Of a DNA stretch of 64,000 nt, positions 26,485-35,497 are shown piece after piece; position 1 is the stretch's first letter, and each line of letters begins with the position of its first letter. The stretch is from Pseudomonas sp. UBA1879 (GTDB lineage: Bacteria; Pseudomonadota; Gammaproteobacteria; Pseudomonadales; Pseudomonadaceae): the NCBI RefSeq assembly GCF_002338065.1, contig NZ_DDHJ01000004.1, positions 124,001 to 188,000 on the forward strand, in the 5' to 3' direction. The notes beneath the pieces are model-generated. The model saw only the letters and a program-made list of their open reading frames with translations. It did not search any database and was not told the DNA's origin. The translations under genes and the position numbers were made by a program.

Positions 26485-27486
26485 TTACTCCGCGTTCATC
26501 AACGCCAGGCAGTTATCCAGCATGCGGTTGGAGAAGCCCCATTCGTTGTCGTACCACGCCAGCACCTTGAGCAAACGACCGCTGACTTTGGTGTGGTTTG
26601 CGTCGAAGATCGACGACAGCGGGTTGTGGTTGAAGTCATGGGACACCAATGGCAGCGCGTTATAGCCGAGAATTTTCGACTGTTTGGCCGCTTCTTTCAT
26701 AATCGAATTGACTTCATCGGCGGTCGCGTCGCGCTTGAGCTGGATGGTCAGGTCCACCAGCGATACGTTGATCACTGGCACCCGAACCGCCATGCCGGTC
26801 AACTTGCCTGCCAATTCCGGCAGCACCAGGCCGACGGCTTCGGCAGCACCGGTCTTGCTCGGGATCATCGATTGCGTGGCCGAACGCGCGCGGTACGGGT
26901 CGGTGTGGTAGACGTCGATCAGATTCTGGTCGTTGGTGTAGGCGTGAATCGTGGTCATCAGACCGCTCTCGATCCCCAGCTCGCGGTGCAGCACTTGAGC
27001 GACTGGCGCGAGGCAGTTGGTGGTGCACGACGCGTTGGAGATGACTTCGTGGGACTGGCGCAATACGTCGTGGTTGACGCCGTACACGACCGTCGCATCT
27101 GCACCTTTGGCCGGTGCCGAAATGATGACTTTCTTGGCGCCGGCGGTGATGTGCGCCGCTGCCTTGTTGCGGTCGGTGAACAGCCCGGTGCATTCGAACA
27201 CCACGTCGATGTTTTCCGATTTCCACGGCAACTCGGCAGGGTTGCGAATGGCGCTGACCGAAATTCGGTCACCATTCACGGTGATGCTTTCTTTGTCGTG
27301 CTCAACGGTTGCGTCAAAAGGACCGTGTACCGTGTCGTACTTCAGCAGATGGGCGTTGATCTCGCTGTCGCCCAAGTCGTTGATGGCGACGACCTGCAAA
27401 TCCTGACGATAACCCTGGGTATAGAGTGCACGTAGGACGTTGCGGCCGATTCGGCCAAAGCCATTGATTGCGATGCGGAGAGTCAT
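26485..27486 (-). CDS. gap: Glyceraldehyde-3-phosphate dehydrogenase (type I), Gap
   Basis: A 333-residue NAD-dependent GAPDH acting after the Entner-Doudoroff aldolase. The N-terminal Rossmann fold starts MTLRIAINGFGRIGRNVLRAL and the catalytic cysteine lies in ISNASCTTNCLAP near residue 155; HAYTNDQNLIDVYHTD and the C-terminal WYDNEWGFSNRM are conserved. It is divergent from edd with HexR-type operators between. The short segment HDKESITVNGDRISV near residue 65-80 is also family-typical. This is the gap-1 position in P. aeruginosa and P. putida. Confidence 0.97.
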   Translation of the reverse strand: MTLRIAINGFGRIGRNVLRALYTQGYRQDLQVVAINDLGDSEINAHLLKYDTVHGPFDATVEHDKESITVNGDRISVSAIRNPAELPWKSENIDVVFECTGLFTDRNKAAAHITAGAKKVIISAPAKGADATVVYGVNHDVLRQSHEVISNASCTTNCLAPVAQVLHRELGIESGLMTTIHAYTNDQNLIDVYHTDPYRARSATQSMIPSKTGAAEAVGLVLPELAGKLTGMAVRVPVINVSLVDLTIQLKRDATADEVNSIMKEAAKQSKILGYNALPLVSHDFNHNPLSSIFDANHTKVSGRLLKVLAWYDNEWGFSNRMLDNCLALMNAE

Positions 27487-27508
27487 ACACCCGTCCTCAG
27501 TGAATTTG

Positions 27509-27523
27509 TTGTTGGAATTACAA
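27509..27523. promoter_or_regulatory. HexR-type operator, gap side
   Basis: TTGT-TGGAATT-ACAA matches the HexR pattern TTGT-N7-ACAA. It is 23 bp upstream of the gap start. HexR is released by KDPG in Pseudomonas. Confidence 0.7.
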
Positions 27524-27570
27524 GATTATTCTCATAAAAATAGAAAACAAGCCTTTTTAGTGGCAGTATT

Positions 27571-27585
27571 TTGTTTTATCTACAA
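27571..27585. promoter_or_regulatory. HexR-type operator, edd side
   Basis: TTGT-TTTATCT-ACAA is a second match with the same 7-bp spacer, 138 bp upstream of the edd start. The two sites would allow coordinate control of the divergent genes. Confidence 0.7.
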
Positions 27586-27722
27586 ATAGAAACCCGTCAA
27601 GCCGACACAACTGTCTGAAAACTCTAGCCTTTGCTGAAGCGTTTCTCTTGGGCCATGATGCGATAGCCGGTTTTGAAAGCGCCTGAACGGGTGACCCATC
27701 CGCTAGCCTGGAGTTCATCACA

Positions 27723-29549
27723 ATGCATCCCCGCGTCCTTGAGGTAACCGAACGGTTGATCGCCCGCAGCCGTGAAACCCGCCAGCGCTATCTGCACATG
27801 ATCCGGGACGCGGCGAGCGACGGCCCGATGCGCGGTAAATTGCAATGTGCCAACTTCGCCCACGGCGTCGCTGCCTGCGGCACCGAAGACAAAAACAGCC
27901 TGCGGATGATGAACGCCGCCAACGTCGCCATCGTTTCTTCTTATAACGACATGCTTTCGGCGCATCAGCCGTACGAGCATTTTCCCGAACAGATCAAAAA
28001 AGCCCTGCGCGAAATCGGCTCCGTCGGCCAGTTCGCAGGCGGCGTGCCCGCCATGTGCGACGGCGTCACCCAGGGCGAGCCGGGCATGGAGTTGAGTATC
28101 GCCAGCCGGGAAGTCATTGCAATGGCAACGGCCGTCGCGTTGTCGCACAACATGTTCGACGCCGCTTTAATGCTGGGCATCTGCGACAAGATCGTGCCGG
28201 GTTTGCTGATGGGGTCGCTGCGTTTCGGCCACTTGCCTACGATTTTTGTGCCGGGCGGGCCGATGGTGTCGGGCATTTCCAACAAGGAAAAAGCCGACGT
28301 GCGGCAGCGTTACGCCGAAGGCAAGGCCACCCGCGAAGAGCTGCTGGACTCGGAAATGAAGTCTTACCACGGGCCGGGCACCTGTACCTTTTATGGCACT
28401 GCCAACACCAACCAGCTGCTGATGGAAGTCATGGGCCTGCACTTGCCGGGCGCCTCCTTCGTCAATCCCTACACGCCGCTGCGCGATGCCCTGACCCGCG
28501 AAGCGGCATTCCAGGTGACGCGTCTGACAAAACAGAGCGGCGATTTCATTCCTCTGGGAGAGATTGTGGACGAGCGTTCGTTGGTCAACTCGATTGTCGC
28601 CCTGCACGCGACCGGCGGTTCCACCAACCACACGCTGCACATGCCAGCCATCGCCCAATGCGCAGGCATTCAATTGACGTGGCAAGACATGGCCGACCTT
28701 TCGGAAGTGGTGCCGACCCTGAGCCACGTCTACCCGAATGGCAAAGCGGACATCAACCATTTCCAGGCGGCAGGCGGCATGTCGTTCCTGATCCGCGAGT
28801 TGCTCGATGCCGGGTTGCTGCACGAAGACGTCAATACCGTGATGGGCCGTGGCCTGCGTCGCTATACCCAGGAGCCGTTCCTCGATGACGGCAAGCTGGT
28901 CTGGCGCGATGGGCCGATCAATAGTCTCGACGAAAACATCCTGCGACCCATCGCCCGTCCGTTCTCGCCAGAGGGCGGTCTGCGTGTGATGGAAGGCAAC
29001 CTGGGGCGCGGCGTGATGAAGGTCTCCGCCGTGGCGCTGGAGCATCAGATCGTCGAAGCGCCGGCCAAGGTCTTCGAAGATCAGCAGGATCTGGCCGACG
29101 CTTTCAAGGCGGGGGAGTTGGAGTGCGATTTCGTGGCGGTCATGCGTTTTCAGGGGCCGCGTTCCAACGGCATGCCCGAATTGCACAAAATGACGCCGTT
29201 CCTTGGCGTGTTGCAGGACCGGGGCTTCAAAGTCGCGCTGATCACAGACGGGCGCATGTCGGGCGCCTCGGGAAAAATCCCTGCGGCGATTCATGTGTGC
29301 CCCGAGGCCGCGGATGGTGGCCCTTTGGCACTTGTGCGAGAGGGGGACCTCGTTCGGGTAGATGGCGTAAAAGGGACGTTGCAAGTTCTGGTCGAACCGG
29401 CAGAATTGGCGGCCAGAGAACCGGCAATCGGCCGTTTGTCCCACAACGTGGGCACCGGCCGTGAACTGTTCGGTTTCATGCGCGCGGCCTTTAGCTCGGC
29501 AGAGAAAGGCGCCAGCGCCTTTACTTCGAATTTGGAGACGCTCAAGTGA
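27723..29549 (+). CDS. edd: Phosphogluconate dehydratase Edd
   Basis: The 608-residue enzyme dehydrates 6-phosphogluconate to KDPG, the first committed step of the Entner-Doudoroff pathway, and uses an iron-sulfur cluster. IlvD/Edd-family features include CANFAHGVAACGTEDKNS, the ligand region GGVPAMCDGVTQGEPGMELS, and GPGTCTFYGTANTNQLLMEV, giving the three cluster cysteines; the C-terminal ITDGRMSGASGKIPAAIHV is diagnostic. The stop codon overlaps the GTG start of glk by 4 bp, so translation is coupled. Confidence 0.97.
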   Translation: MHPRVLEVTERLIARSRETRQRYLHMIRDAASDGPMRGKLQCANFAHGVAACGTEDKNSLRMMNAANVAIVSSYNDMLSAHQPYEHFPEQIKKALREIGSVGQFAGGVPAMCDGVTQGEPGMELSIASREVIAMATAVALSHNMFDAALMLGICDKIVPGLLMGSLRFGHLPTIFVPGGPMVSGISNKEKADVRQRYAEGKATREELLDSEMKSYHGPGTCTFYGTANTNQLLMEVMGLHLPGASFVNPYTPLRDALTREAAFQVTRLTKQSGDFIPLGEIVDERSLVNSIVALHATGGSTNHTLHMPAIAQCAGIQLTWQDMADLSEVVPTLSHVYPNGKADINHFQAAGGMSFLIRELLDAGLLHEDVNTVMGRGLRRYTQEPFLDDGKLVWRDGPINSLDENILRPIARPFSPEGGLRVMEGNLGRGVMKVSAVALEHQIVEAPAKVFEDQQDLADAFKAGELECDFVAVMRFQGPRSNGMPELHKMTPFLGVLQDRGFKVALITDGRMSGASGKIPAAIHVCPEAADGGPLALVREGDLVRVDGVKGTLQVLVEPAELAAREPAIGRLSHNVGTGRELFGFMRAAFSSAEKGASAFTSNLETLK

Positions 29550-30514
29550 CATTGGCGATGGTGGGTGATATCGGCGGCACGAATGCTCGTTTTGCCATTT
29601 GGGAAGACGATCAGTTGCACTCGATCCGGGTGTTCCCGACGGTCGATTACGCCAGTCCCGAAAAAGCCTTGCAGGTCTACCTCGAAGACCTCGAATTGCA
29701 GCTGGGGGATGTGGGCTCCATCTGTCTGGCGGTCGCGGGGCCTGTGACCGGCGACGATTTTCACTTCACCAACAGCCACTGGAAGATCAATCGACAAGCT
29801 TTTTGCGCGACGCTGAAGATTGATCATCTGATCATGGTCAACGATTTTACGGCCATGGCGCTGGGCATGACCCGCCTGCGCGACGACGAATACCTGACCG
29901 TGCGCCATGGCAAAGGTGACCCGAAAGGCGCCCGCGTAGTGATCGGCCCTGGCACCGGCCTGGGGGTCGGGACGCTGATCCGCTCTGGCGAAAATCACTG
30001 GACGGCAGTGCCGGGGGAGGGCGGTCACGTCAACCTGCCCATCGGCACGGCCCGCGAGGCGCTGCTCTGGACGCGGCTGATGGCCGAGCATGAACACGTC
30101 AGTGCTGAAACGATTTTGAGCGGCGCCGGTCTGTTGCTGCTGTATCGGATCAGCTGCGCGCTGGACGGCATCGATCCTGAGCTGAAATCGCCTGCGGCTA
30201 TCACCTCTGCGGCGCTCAAGGGTGACCCGGTGGCGAGCGCGGTGCTGGAGCAGTTCTGCGTGTTCCTCGGTCGCGTTGCAGGCGATAACGTATTGACCGT
30301 GGGTGGACGAGGCGGTGTGTACATCGCGGGCGGCGTCATTCCGCGTTTCGTCGACTTCTTTATGCAGAGCGGCTTTAACAACGCTTTGGCAGACAAAGGG
30401 TTGATGAAGGATTACTTCAAGGATGTACCGGTGTGGCTGGTGACGGCCGAGTACCCGGGTCTGATGGGCGCGGGTGTGGCGCTGGACCAGGCGGCAAGCC
30501 AGCACCAGCTTTGA
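29546..30514 (+). CDS. glk: Glucokinase Glk
   Basis: A 322-residue ROK-related bacterial glucokinase (Glk/PF02685 type) that phosphorylates cytoplasmic glucose with ATP. The phosphate loop is MVGDIGGTNARFAIW at residues 5-19; the catalytic aspartate lies in MVNDFTAMALG near residue 107, and GPGTGLGVGTLI with EGGHVNLPIG marks the sugar-binding domain. The start is a GTG at 29546 in a GTGA overlap with edd. It is followed by gltR in the same direction, matching the conserved edd-glk-gltR-gltS order. Confidence 0.96.
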   Translation: MTLAMVGDIGGTNARFAIWEDDQLHSIRVFPTVDYASPEKALQVYLEDLELQLGDVGSICLAVAGPVTGDDFHFTNSHWKINRQAFCATLKIDHLIMVNDFTAMALGMTRLRDDEYLTVRHGKGDPKGARVVIGPGTGLGVGTLIRSGENHWTAVPGEGGHVNLPIGTAREALLWTRLMAEHEHVSAETILSGAGLLLLYRISCALDGIDPELKSPAAITSAALKGDPVASAVLEQFCVFLGRVAGDNVLTVGGRGGVYIAGGVIPRFVDFFMQSGFNNALADKGLMKDYFKDVPVWLVTAEYPGLMGAGVALDQAASQHQL

Positions 30515-30602
30515 GCGGCAAGCTACAGGCCGCAAGAAGGATTGCGTACGGCTTGGTTTTTTTCTTGAAGCTTGAAGCTCCCAGCTCGTAGCTGCTTTTC
30601 AT

Positions 30603-30610
30603 AACAATAA
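30603..30610 (+). promoter_or_regulatory. CA motif (Crc/Hfq-type) before gltR
   Basis: AACAATAA is 27 nt upstream of the chosen gltR start. It fits AAYAAYAA, the pattern bound by Hfq with Crc for catabolite repression. The region also contains a GCTTGAAGCTTGAAGCTCC low-complexity repeat (30568 onward). Confidence 0.5.
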
Positions 30611-30636
30611 TTTCAGTGCCGACAAGGACGACCCAA

Positions 30637-31374
30637 GTGAACACTGTCAGTAAATCGATTCTGGTGGTCGATGACGACCAGGAGATTCGGGAATTGTTGC
30701 ACGCTTACCTGAGCCGCTCGGGGTTTCAGGTGCGCACGGTGGGCGACGGCGCGGAGTTTCGTCAGGCCTTCAACGATGAGCCCAGCGACCTGTTGATTCT
30801 CGACGTCATGTTGCCCGACGAAGACGGCTTCAGCCTGTGCCGTTGGGTTCGGCAGCACCCACGTCAGCCTCACGTGCCGATCATCATGCTCACCGCCAGC
30901 TCCGACGAAGCCGACCGGGTCATTGGTCTGGAACTCGGCGCTGACGACTACATGGCCAAACCCTTCAGCCCGCGCGAGCTTCAGGCCCGCATCAAGGCGT
31001 TGTTGCGCCGCGCGCAGTTCGGTCAGGAGCGTGCAGGCGGCGAAGTGCTGGTGTTCGATGAGTGGCGACTGGACATGGTCAGCCACCGCCTGTTCCACAG
31101 CGATGGCGAAGAGGTCATTCTCTCGGGCGCCGACTTTGCATTGCTCAAATTGTTTCTCGACAACCCCCAGCAGATCCTCGATCGCGACACCATCGGCAAC
31201 GCCACCCGGGGCCGTGAATTGATGCCGTTGGAGCGCATCGTCGACATGGCGGTGAGCCGTTTGCGCCAGCGTTTGCGCGACACCGGCAAGGCGCCGCGTT
31301 TGATTCGTACCGTGCGAGGCAGTGGTTATCTGTTGGCGGCCAACGTGTTGCCACAAGCCAGCAACGGCTACTGA
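30637..31374 (+). CDS. gltR: Two-component response regulator GltR (OmpR family)
   Basis: A 245-residue OmpR/PhoB-type regulator controlling glucose transport. The receiver domain (residues 5-120) starts SILVVDDDQEIRELL, with the phospho-acceptor Asp in LLILDVMLPDEDGF and the switch Lys in YMAKPFSPRELQARI. The winged-helix domain (140-240) ends with RTVRGSGYLLAANV. I chose the GTG at 30637 because AAGGA is well spaced before it; a GTG at 30616 would extend the N-terminus atypically. The kinase gene begins 6 bp after its stop, so both form a two-gene unit after glk. Confidence 0.92.
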   Translation: MNTVSKSILVVDDDQEIRELLHAYLSRSGFQVRTVGDGAEFRQAFNDEPSDLLILDVMLPDEDGFSLCRWVRQHPRQPHVPIIMLTASSDEADRVIGLELGADDYMAKPFSPRELQARIKALLRRAQFGQERAGGEVLVFDEWRLDMVSHRLFHSDGEEVILSGADFALLKLFLDNPQQILDRDTIGNATRGRELMPLERIVDMAVSRLRQRLRDTGKAPRLIRTVRGSGYLLAANVLPQASNGY

Positions 31375-31380
31375 CCGCTG

Positions 31381-32841
31381 ATGGTGAACGACAAAAAGCG
31401 CCGCCTGCCCGTTCCGCGCTCATTGCTGGGGCGCATGTTGCTGCTGACTTTGCTGGCGGTGTTGTTGGCCCAGACCCTCTCCAGCCTGATCTGGCTCTCG
31501 CAACTGCGCGCCACGCAAATGGAGGGGCTGATCACCAGCGCCCGCAGCCTGGGGTTTTCCATGTCCGCGAGCGTCAGCTATTTCCGCTCGTTGCCTGTCG
31601 CCTTTCGTCCGCTGGTGCTCGATCAACTGCGCAGCATGGGCGGCACGCGTTTCTTCGTTTCCCTCAATGACCGCCCGCTGGACATGCAAGTGCTGGAGCC
31701 CACTGTGCGTAAGACCGCGGTGATCGATGTCGTCGGCCAGGTGCTGCGACAGAACCTCGGCGCAGACCCTGACATTCTGGTGCGCTTCGTGCGACCCGAA
31801 GACCTGCGGATTTTCAACAGCGGATTGAGGCTCGATGAACTCCCGCGCTCCTGGGCGCATTACGCGCTGACGCTGGAACCGGTGAATCCGCCTGTGCTGG
31901 TGACGCAAATCGAGCTGTCGCCCGGCGAGTGGCTGTACATCGCGTCGCTGCTGCCCGAACCCTACACGATGCTCGAAGAAGAAGGTCTGCCGTCTCAGCA
32001 GGTCTGGTTCATCGGCCTGACCAGCGTTTTTCTGCTGGTGTTCATCGGTCTTCTGGTGCATTGGCAAAGCGGGCCGCTCAAACGCCTGGCCCGTGCGGCG
32101 CGGGACCTGTCGCTGGGCGCGGACGTCGAGCCGGTGGTCGAAGGTGGCGGCAGCGAGGTCATCGAAGTGACCCGAGCGTTCAACACCATGCGCGATCGCA
32201 TCAGTCGCTACCTCACTGAGCGGGGGCAATTGTTCAGCGCGATTTCCCACGACTTGCGCACTCCGATCACGCGTCTCAGGTTGCGTGTCGAGCTGCTGGA
32301 AGACGAGGTTATGCAAGCGAAATTCACGCGCGATCTGGATGAGTTGGAGCTACTGGTCAAAGGCGCCCTGCAGTGCGTGAAGGACACCGACATTCACGAA
32401 AACATCGAGCCGGTCGACCTCAACCACGCGCTGGATTGCCTGATCGAGCCATACCTCGGCGCCAGTGGGGACGGACGGGTGACGGTCGAAGGCCAGGCCA
32501 TGTCGATGTTTTACGGCAAGCCGCTGGCACTGCGTCGCTGCATGGGCAATTTGATCGATAACGCCATCAAATACGGCGACAAAGCCCATCTGCGCATCGA
32601 GGACGACGCCGAGGCATTTGTGCTTCACGTCGATGACGAAGGTCCAGGGGTGCCTGAACAGCGACTGGATCAGGTGTTCGAGCCGCATTTCCGGCTGGCA
32701 GGCAAACAGCAGCAGGGTTATGGGCTGGGGCTGGGCATCGCCCGCAACATCGCCCACAGCCATGGGGGCGAGGTGACATTGCAAAACCTTCGCGAAGGCG
32801 GTCTGCGCGCGACGTTGTACCTGCCGCGTGGCGTGGAATAG
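31381..32841 (+). CDS. gltS: Sensor histidine kinase of the glucose system, GltS/GtrS
   Basis: A 486-residue inner-membrane sensor kinase partnering GltR. Two membrane segments (LLTLLAVLLAQTLSSLIWL near residues 20-38 and FIGLTSVFLLVFIGLLV near 210-226) frame a periplasmic domain. Then come a HAMP linker, the dimerisation helix with the phospho-acceptor His in FSAISHDLRTPITRLRL, and a HATPase domain (GNLIDNAIKYGD, VDDEGPGVPEQRLDQVFEPH, GYGLGLGIARNIAHSHGG). In P. aeruginosa GtrS responds to 2-ketogluconate and 6-phosphogluconate; the same ligand here is inference. The gene symbol varies between gltS and gtrS; it is not the glutamate transporter. Confidence 0.92.
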   Translation: MVNDKKRRLPVPRSLLGRMLLLTLLAVLLAQTLSSLIWLSQLRATQMEGLITSARSLGFSMSASVSYFRSLPVAFRPLVLDQLRSMGGTRFFVSLNDRPLDMQVLEPTVRKTAVIDVVGQVLRQNLGADPDILVRFVRPEDLRIFNSGLRLDELPRSWAHYALTLEPVNPPVLVTQIELSPGEWLYIASLLPEPYTMLEEEGLPSQQVWFIGLTSVFLLVFIGLLVHWQSGPLKRLARAARDLSLGADVEPVVEGGGSEVIEVTRAFNTMRDRISRYLTERGQLFSAISHDLRTPITRLRLRVELLEDEVMQAKFTRDLDELELLVKGALQCVKDTDIHENIEPVDLNHALDCLIEPYLGASGDGRVTVEGQAMSMFYGKPLALRRCMGNLIDNAIKYGDKAHLRIEDDAEAFVLHVDDEGPGVPEQRLDQVFEPHFRLAGKQQQGYGLGLGIARNIAHSHGGEVTLQNLREGGLRATLYLPRGVE

Positions 32842-32866
32842 ACATCCTGTTGTCTGCTTCAATTTC

Positions 32867-33003
32867 TGTAGGAGCGTGGCTTGTCCCGCGATCGGCGGGG
32901 AACCCGTCGTAGAAACCCGCGCATCGGGTATGCCAGGGACGACGGTAAACGCAGGTTTTGCGGCGACTGCATCGCTGATCGCGGGACAAGCCACGCTCCT
33001 ACT
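32867..33003. repeat. REP doublet (GAGCGTGGCTTGTCCCGCGAT family)
   Basis: TGTAGGAGCGTGGCTTGTCCC and GGGACAAGCCACGCTCCTACTG bracket 95 bp of variable sequence, making up much of the 311-bp gltS-gtsA gap. The rest of the gap (33004-33152) should hold the gtsA promoter; I could not assign boxes. Confidence 0.78.
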
Positions 33004-33131
33004 GCTACGAGTTTCCACCAGAAGATTTGAATGTAACCAGCCTGTGACATTCACGCGTCGCTTCGTTACCGTCCGCTCTAACCCGTTGTTTAGAATCCAT
33101 GCAGCGCAAGCACCACGACTTGCTCATGCAT

Positions 33132-33142
33132 AACAACAATAA
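33132..33142 (+). promoter_or_regulatory. CA motif (Crc/Hfq-type) before gtsA
   Basis: AACAACAATAA fits AAYAAYAA perfectly, twice in overlapping registers. It abuts the ribosome binding site (AAGG, 33141-33144), so Hfq/Crc binding would block translation initiation of gtsA. Confidence 0.72.
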
Positions 33143-33152
33143 GGTCAAATAG

Positions 33153-34439
33153 ATGAATTCGATCTCACGTCTCGCAGCACTTATTTCTCTCGCCTCGTTG
33201 TTCCCTCTGAGCGCTATGGCCGCCGATTCCAAAGGCACTGTCGAAGTGGTCCACTGGTGGACGTCCGGCGGTGAAAAAGCGGCTGTCGATGTGCTTAAAG
33301 CCCAAGTTGAAAAAGATGGTTTCACCTGGAAAGACGGCGCCGTTGCAGGCGGCGGCGGTTCGACGGCCATGACCGTTCTCAAGAGCCGCGCCGTGGCAGG
33401 TAACCCGCCAGGCGTTGCCCAGATCAAAGGCCCGGACATTCAGGAATGGGCATCCACTGGCCTGCTCGACACGGATGTGTTGAAAGACACCGCCAAAGAA
33501 GAAAAGTGGGACAGCCTGCTGGACAAGAAAGTCTCCGACACCGTGAAGTACGACGGTGATTACGTGGCCGTTCCGGTGAACATTCACCGCGTGAACTGGC
33601 TATGGATCAACCCTGAAGTCTTCAAGAAAGCCGGTATCGAAAAAGCCCCCACCACCCTCGAAGAGTTCTACGCCGCTGGCGACAAGCTGAAGAAAGCCGG
33701 CTTTATCCCGCTGGCCCACGGTGGTCAGCCTTGGCAGGACAGCACCGTCTTCGAAGCGGTCGTTCTGTCCGTGATGGGCGCAGACGGGTACAAGAAAGCG
33801 CTCGTCGATCTCGACAACGGCGCGCTGACCGGTCCTGAGATGGTCAAGGCGCTGACTGAACTGAAGAAAGTCGCCACCTACATGGACCCGGACGGCAAAG
33901 GCCAGGACTGGAACCTGGAAGCCGCTAAAGTCATCAACGGCAAGGCCGGCATGCAGATCATGGGTGACTGGGCCAAGTCCGAATGGACCGCTGCCAAGAA
34001 AGTCGCTGGCAAAGACTACGAGTGCGTTGCTTTCCCGGGCACCGACAAAGCGTTCACCTACAACATCGACTCGCTGGCTGTGTTCAAACAGAAAGACGCG
34101 GGTACTGCCGCTGGTCAGAAGGATATCGCCAAGGTCGTGCTGGGTGAAAACTTCCAGAAAGTCTTCAGCATCAACAAAGGCTCGATCCCGGTTCGGACCG
34201 ACATGCTGGCTGACATGAACAAGTACGGCTTCGACTCCTGCGCGCAGACCGCTGCCAAGGACTTCCTTGCCGATGCCAAGTCGGGCGGTCTGCAACCGAG
34301 CATGGCCCACAACATGGCAACCACGCTGGCTGTGCAGGGCGCTTTCTTTGACGTCGTGACCAACTACATCAACGACCCGAAAGCCGATCCGGCTGACGCG
34401 GCGAAGAAGTTGGGTGCGGCAATCAAGTCGGCTAAATAG
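33153..34439 (+). CDS. gtsA: Glucose ABC transporter substrate-binding protein GtsA
   Basis: A 428-residue periplasmic sugar-binding protein of the extracellular solute-binding family 1. The Sec signal peptide ends at SAMAADSK; the mature N-terminus has VEVVHWWTSGGEKAAVDVL, typical of glucose/mannose binding proteins. QIMGDWAKSEW and KGSIPVRTDM are conserved in the family. A CA motif next to its ribosome binding site suggests Crc control. It is the first gene of the gtsABCD-oprB run. Confidence 0.94.
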   Translation: MNSISRLAALISLASLFPLSAMAADSKGTVEVVHWWTSGGEKAAVDVLKAQVEKDGFTWKDGAVAGGGGSTAMTVLKSRAVAGNPPGVAQIKGPDIQEWASTGLLDTDVLKDTAKEEKWDSLLDKKVSDTVKYDGDYVAVPVNIHRVNWLWINPEVFKKAGIEKAPTTLEEFYAAGDKLKKAGFIPLAHGGQPWQDSTVFEAVVLSVMGADGYKKALVDLDNGALTGPEMVKALTELKKVATYMDPDGKGQDWNLEAAKVINGKAGMQIMGDWAKSEWTAAKKVAGKDYECVAFPGTDKAFTYNIDSLAVFKQKDAGTAAGQKDIAKVVLGENFQKVFSINKGSIPVRTDMLADMNKYGFDSCAQTAAKDFLADAKSGGLQPSMAHNMATTLAVQGAFFDVVTNYINDPKADPADAAKKLGAAIKSAK

Positions 34440-34458
34440 TTCGTATCACCGCTCCCCT

Positions 34459-34544
34459 GTAGGAGTGGGCTTGCTCGCGATGCGTTTGACCAGACACCAG
34501 ATTCGTGTCTGACACAGCTGATCGCGAGCAAGCTCACTTCTACA
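34459..34544. repeat. REP doublet (GAGCTTGCTCGCGAT family) within the gts operon
   Basis: TGTAGGAGTGGGCTTGCTCGC and GCGAGCAAGCTCACTTCTACA form the arms. It lies in the 149-bp gap between gtsA and gtsB, where it could stabilise the gtsA part of the mRNA, as REP elements do in maltose operons. Confidence 0.8.
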
Positions 34545-34588
34545 GAGAGCACGGTCGTAATCTTCACTTTTCCGTACTGGATTTTCCC

Positions 34589-35497
34589 ATGAGTTCTGTT
34601 GCTGTGTTCAGCAAAGCCTCGCCGTTCGATGCACTGCAGCGCTGGCTACCCAAACTGGTGCTGGCGCCCAGCATGTTCATCGTTCTGGTGGGTTTCTACG
34701 GCTATATCCTGTGGACGTTCGTTCTGTCGTTCACCAACTCGACTTTCTTGCCGACCTATAAATTCGTGGGTCTGGCGCAGTACGCGCGGCTGTTCGATAA
34801 CGACCGCTGGTGGGTGGCAAGCAAAAACCTTGCGGTCTTTGGCGGCATGTTCATCGGCATCAGCCTGGTGATCGGCGTGCTGCTGGCGGTGTTCCTCGAT
34901 CAGCGCATTCGTCGCGAAGGGTTCATCCGCACCATTTATCTGTACCCGATGGCGCTTTCGATGATCGTCACCGGCACCGCCTGGAAATGGCTGCTTAACC
35001 CCGGCATGGGCCTGGACAAGCTACTGCGCGACTGGGGCTGGGAAGGCTTCCGCCTGGACTGGCTGATCGACCAGGATCGCGTGGTCTACTGCCTGGTGAT
35101 CGCAGCGGTCTGGCAGGCGTCGGGGTTCATCATGGCGATGTTTCTGGCGGGGCTGCGGGGCGTCGATCAATCGATTATCCGGGCAGCGCAGATCGATGGC
35201 GCGAGCATGCCGAAGATTTACTGGAAAGTGGTGCTGCCAAGCCTGCGTCCGGTGTTTTTCAGTGCCGTGATGATTCTGGCGCACATCGCGATCAAGAGCT
35301 TCGATCTGGTGGCCGCGATGACGGCAGGCGGCCCGGGCTATTCGTCCGACTTGCCGGCCATGTTCATGTATTCGTTCACCTTTAGCCGTGGCCAGATGGG
35401 CATGGGCTCGGCCAGTGCGATTCTGATGCTCGGTGCGATTCTCGCGATCCTCGTGCCTTACCTGTATTCCGAGCTGAGGACCAAGCGCAATGACTAG
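34589..35497 (+). CDS. gtsB: Glucose ABC transporter permease GtsB
   Basis: A 302-residue inner-membrane permease (MalF-type) with six membrane helices, for example LAPSMFIVLVGFYGYILW near residues 24-41. The binding-protein-dependent transport EAA loop is in RGVDQSIIRAAQIDGASMPKIYWKVVLPSLRP (read in two parts, about residues 187-218), which docks on the ATPase. The start MSSVAVFSKASPF at 34589 was chosen over an upstream in-frame codon inside the REP element. It overlaps gtsC by 8 bp. Confidence 0.93.
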   Translation: MSSVAVFSKASPFDALQRWLPKLVLAPSMFIVLVGFYGYILWTFVLSFTNSTFLPTYKFVGLAQYARLFDNDRWWVASKNLAVFGGMFIGISLVIGVLLAVFLDQRIRREGFIRTIYLYPMALSMIVTGTAWKWLLNPGMGLDKLLRDWGWEGFRLDWLIDQDRVVYCLVIAAVWQASGFIMAMFLAGLRGVDQSIIRAAQIDGASMPKIYWKVVLPSLRPVFFSAVMILAHIAIKSFDLVAAMTAGGPGYSSDLPAMFMYSFTFSRGQMGMGSASAILMLGAILAILVPYLYSELRTKRND

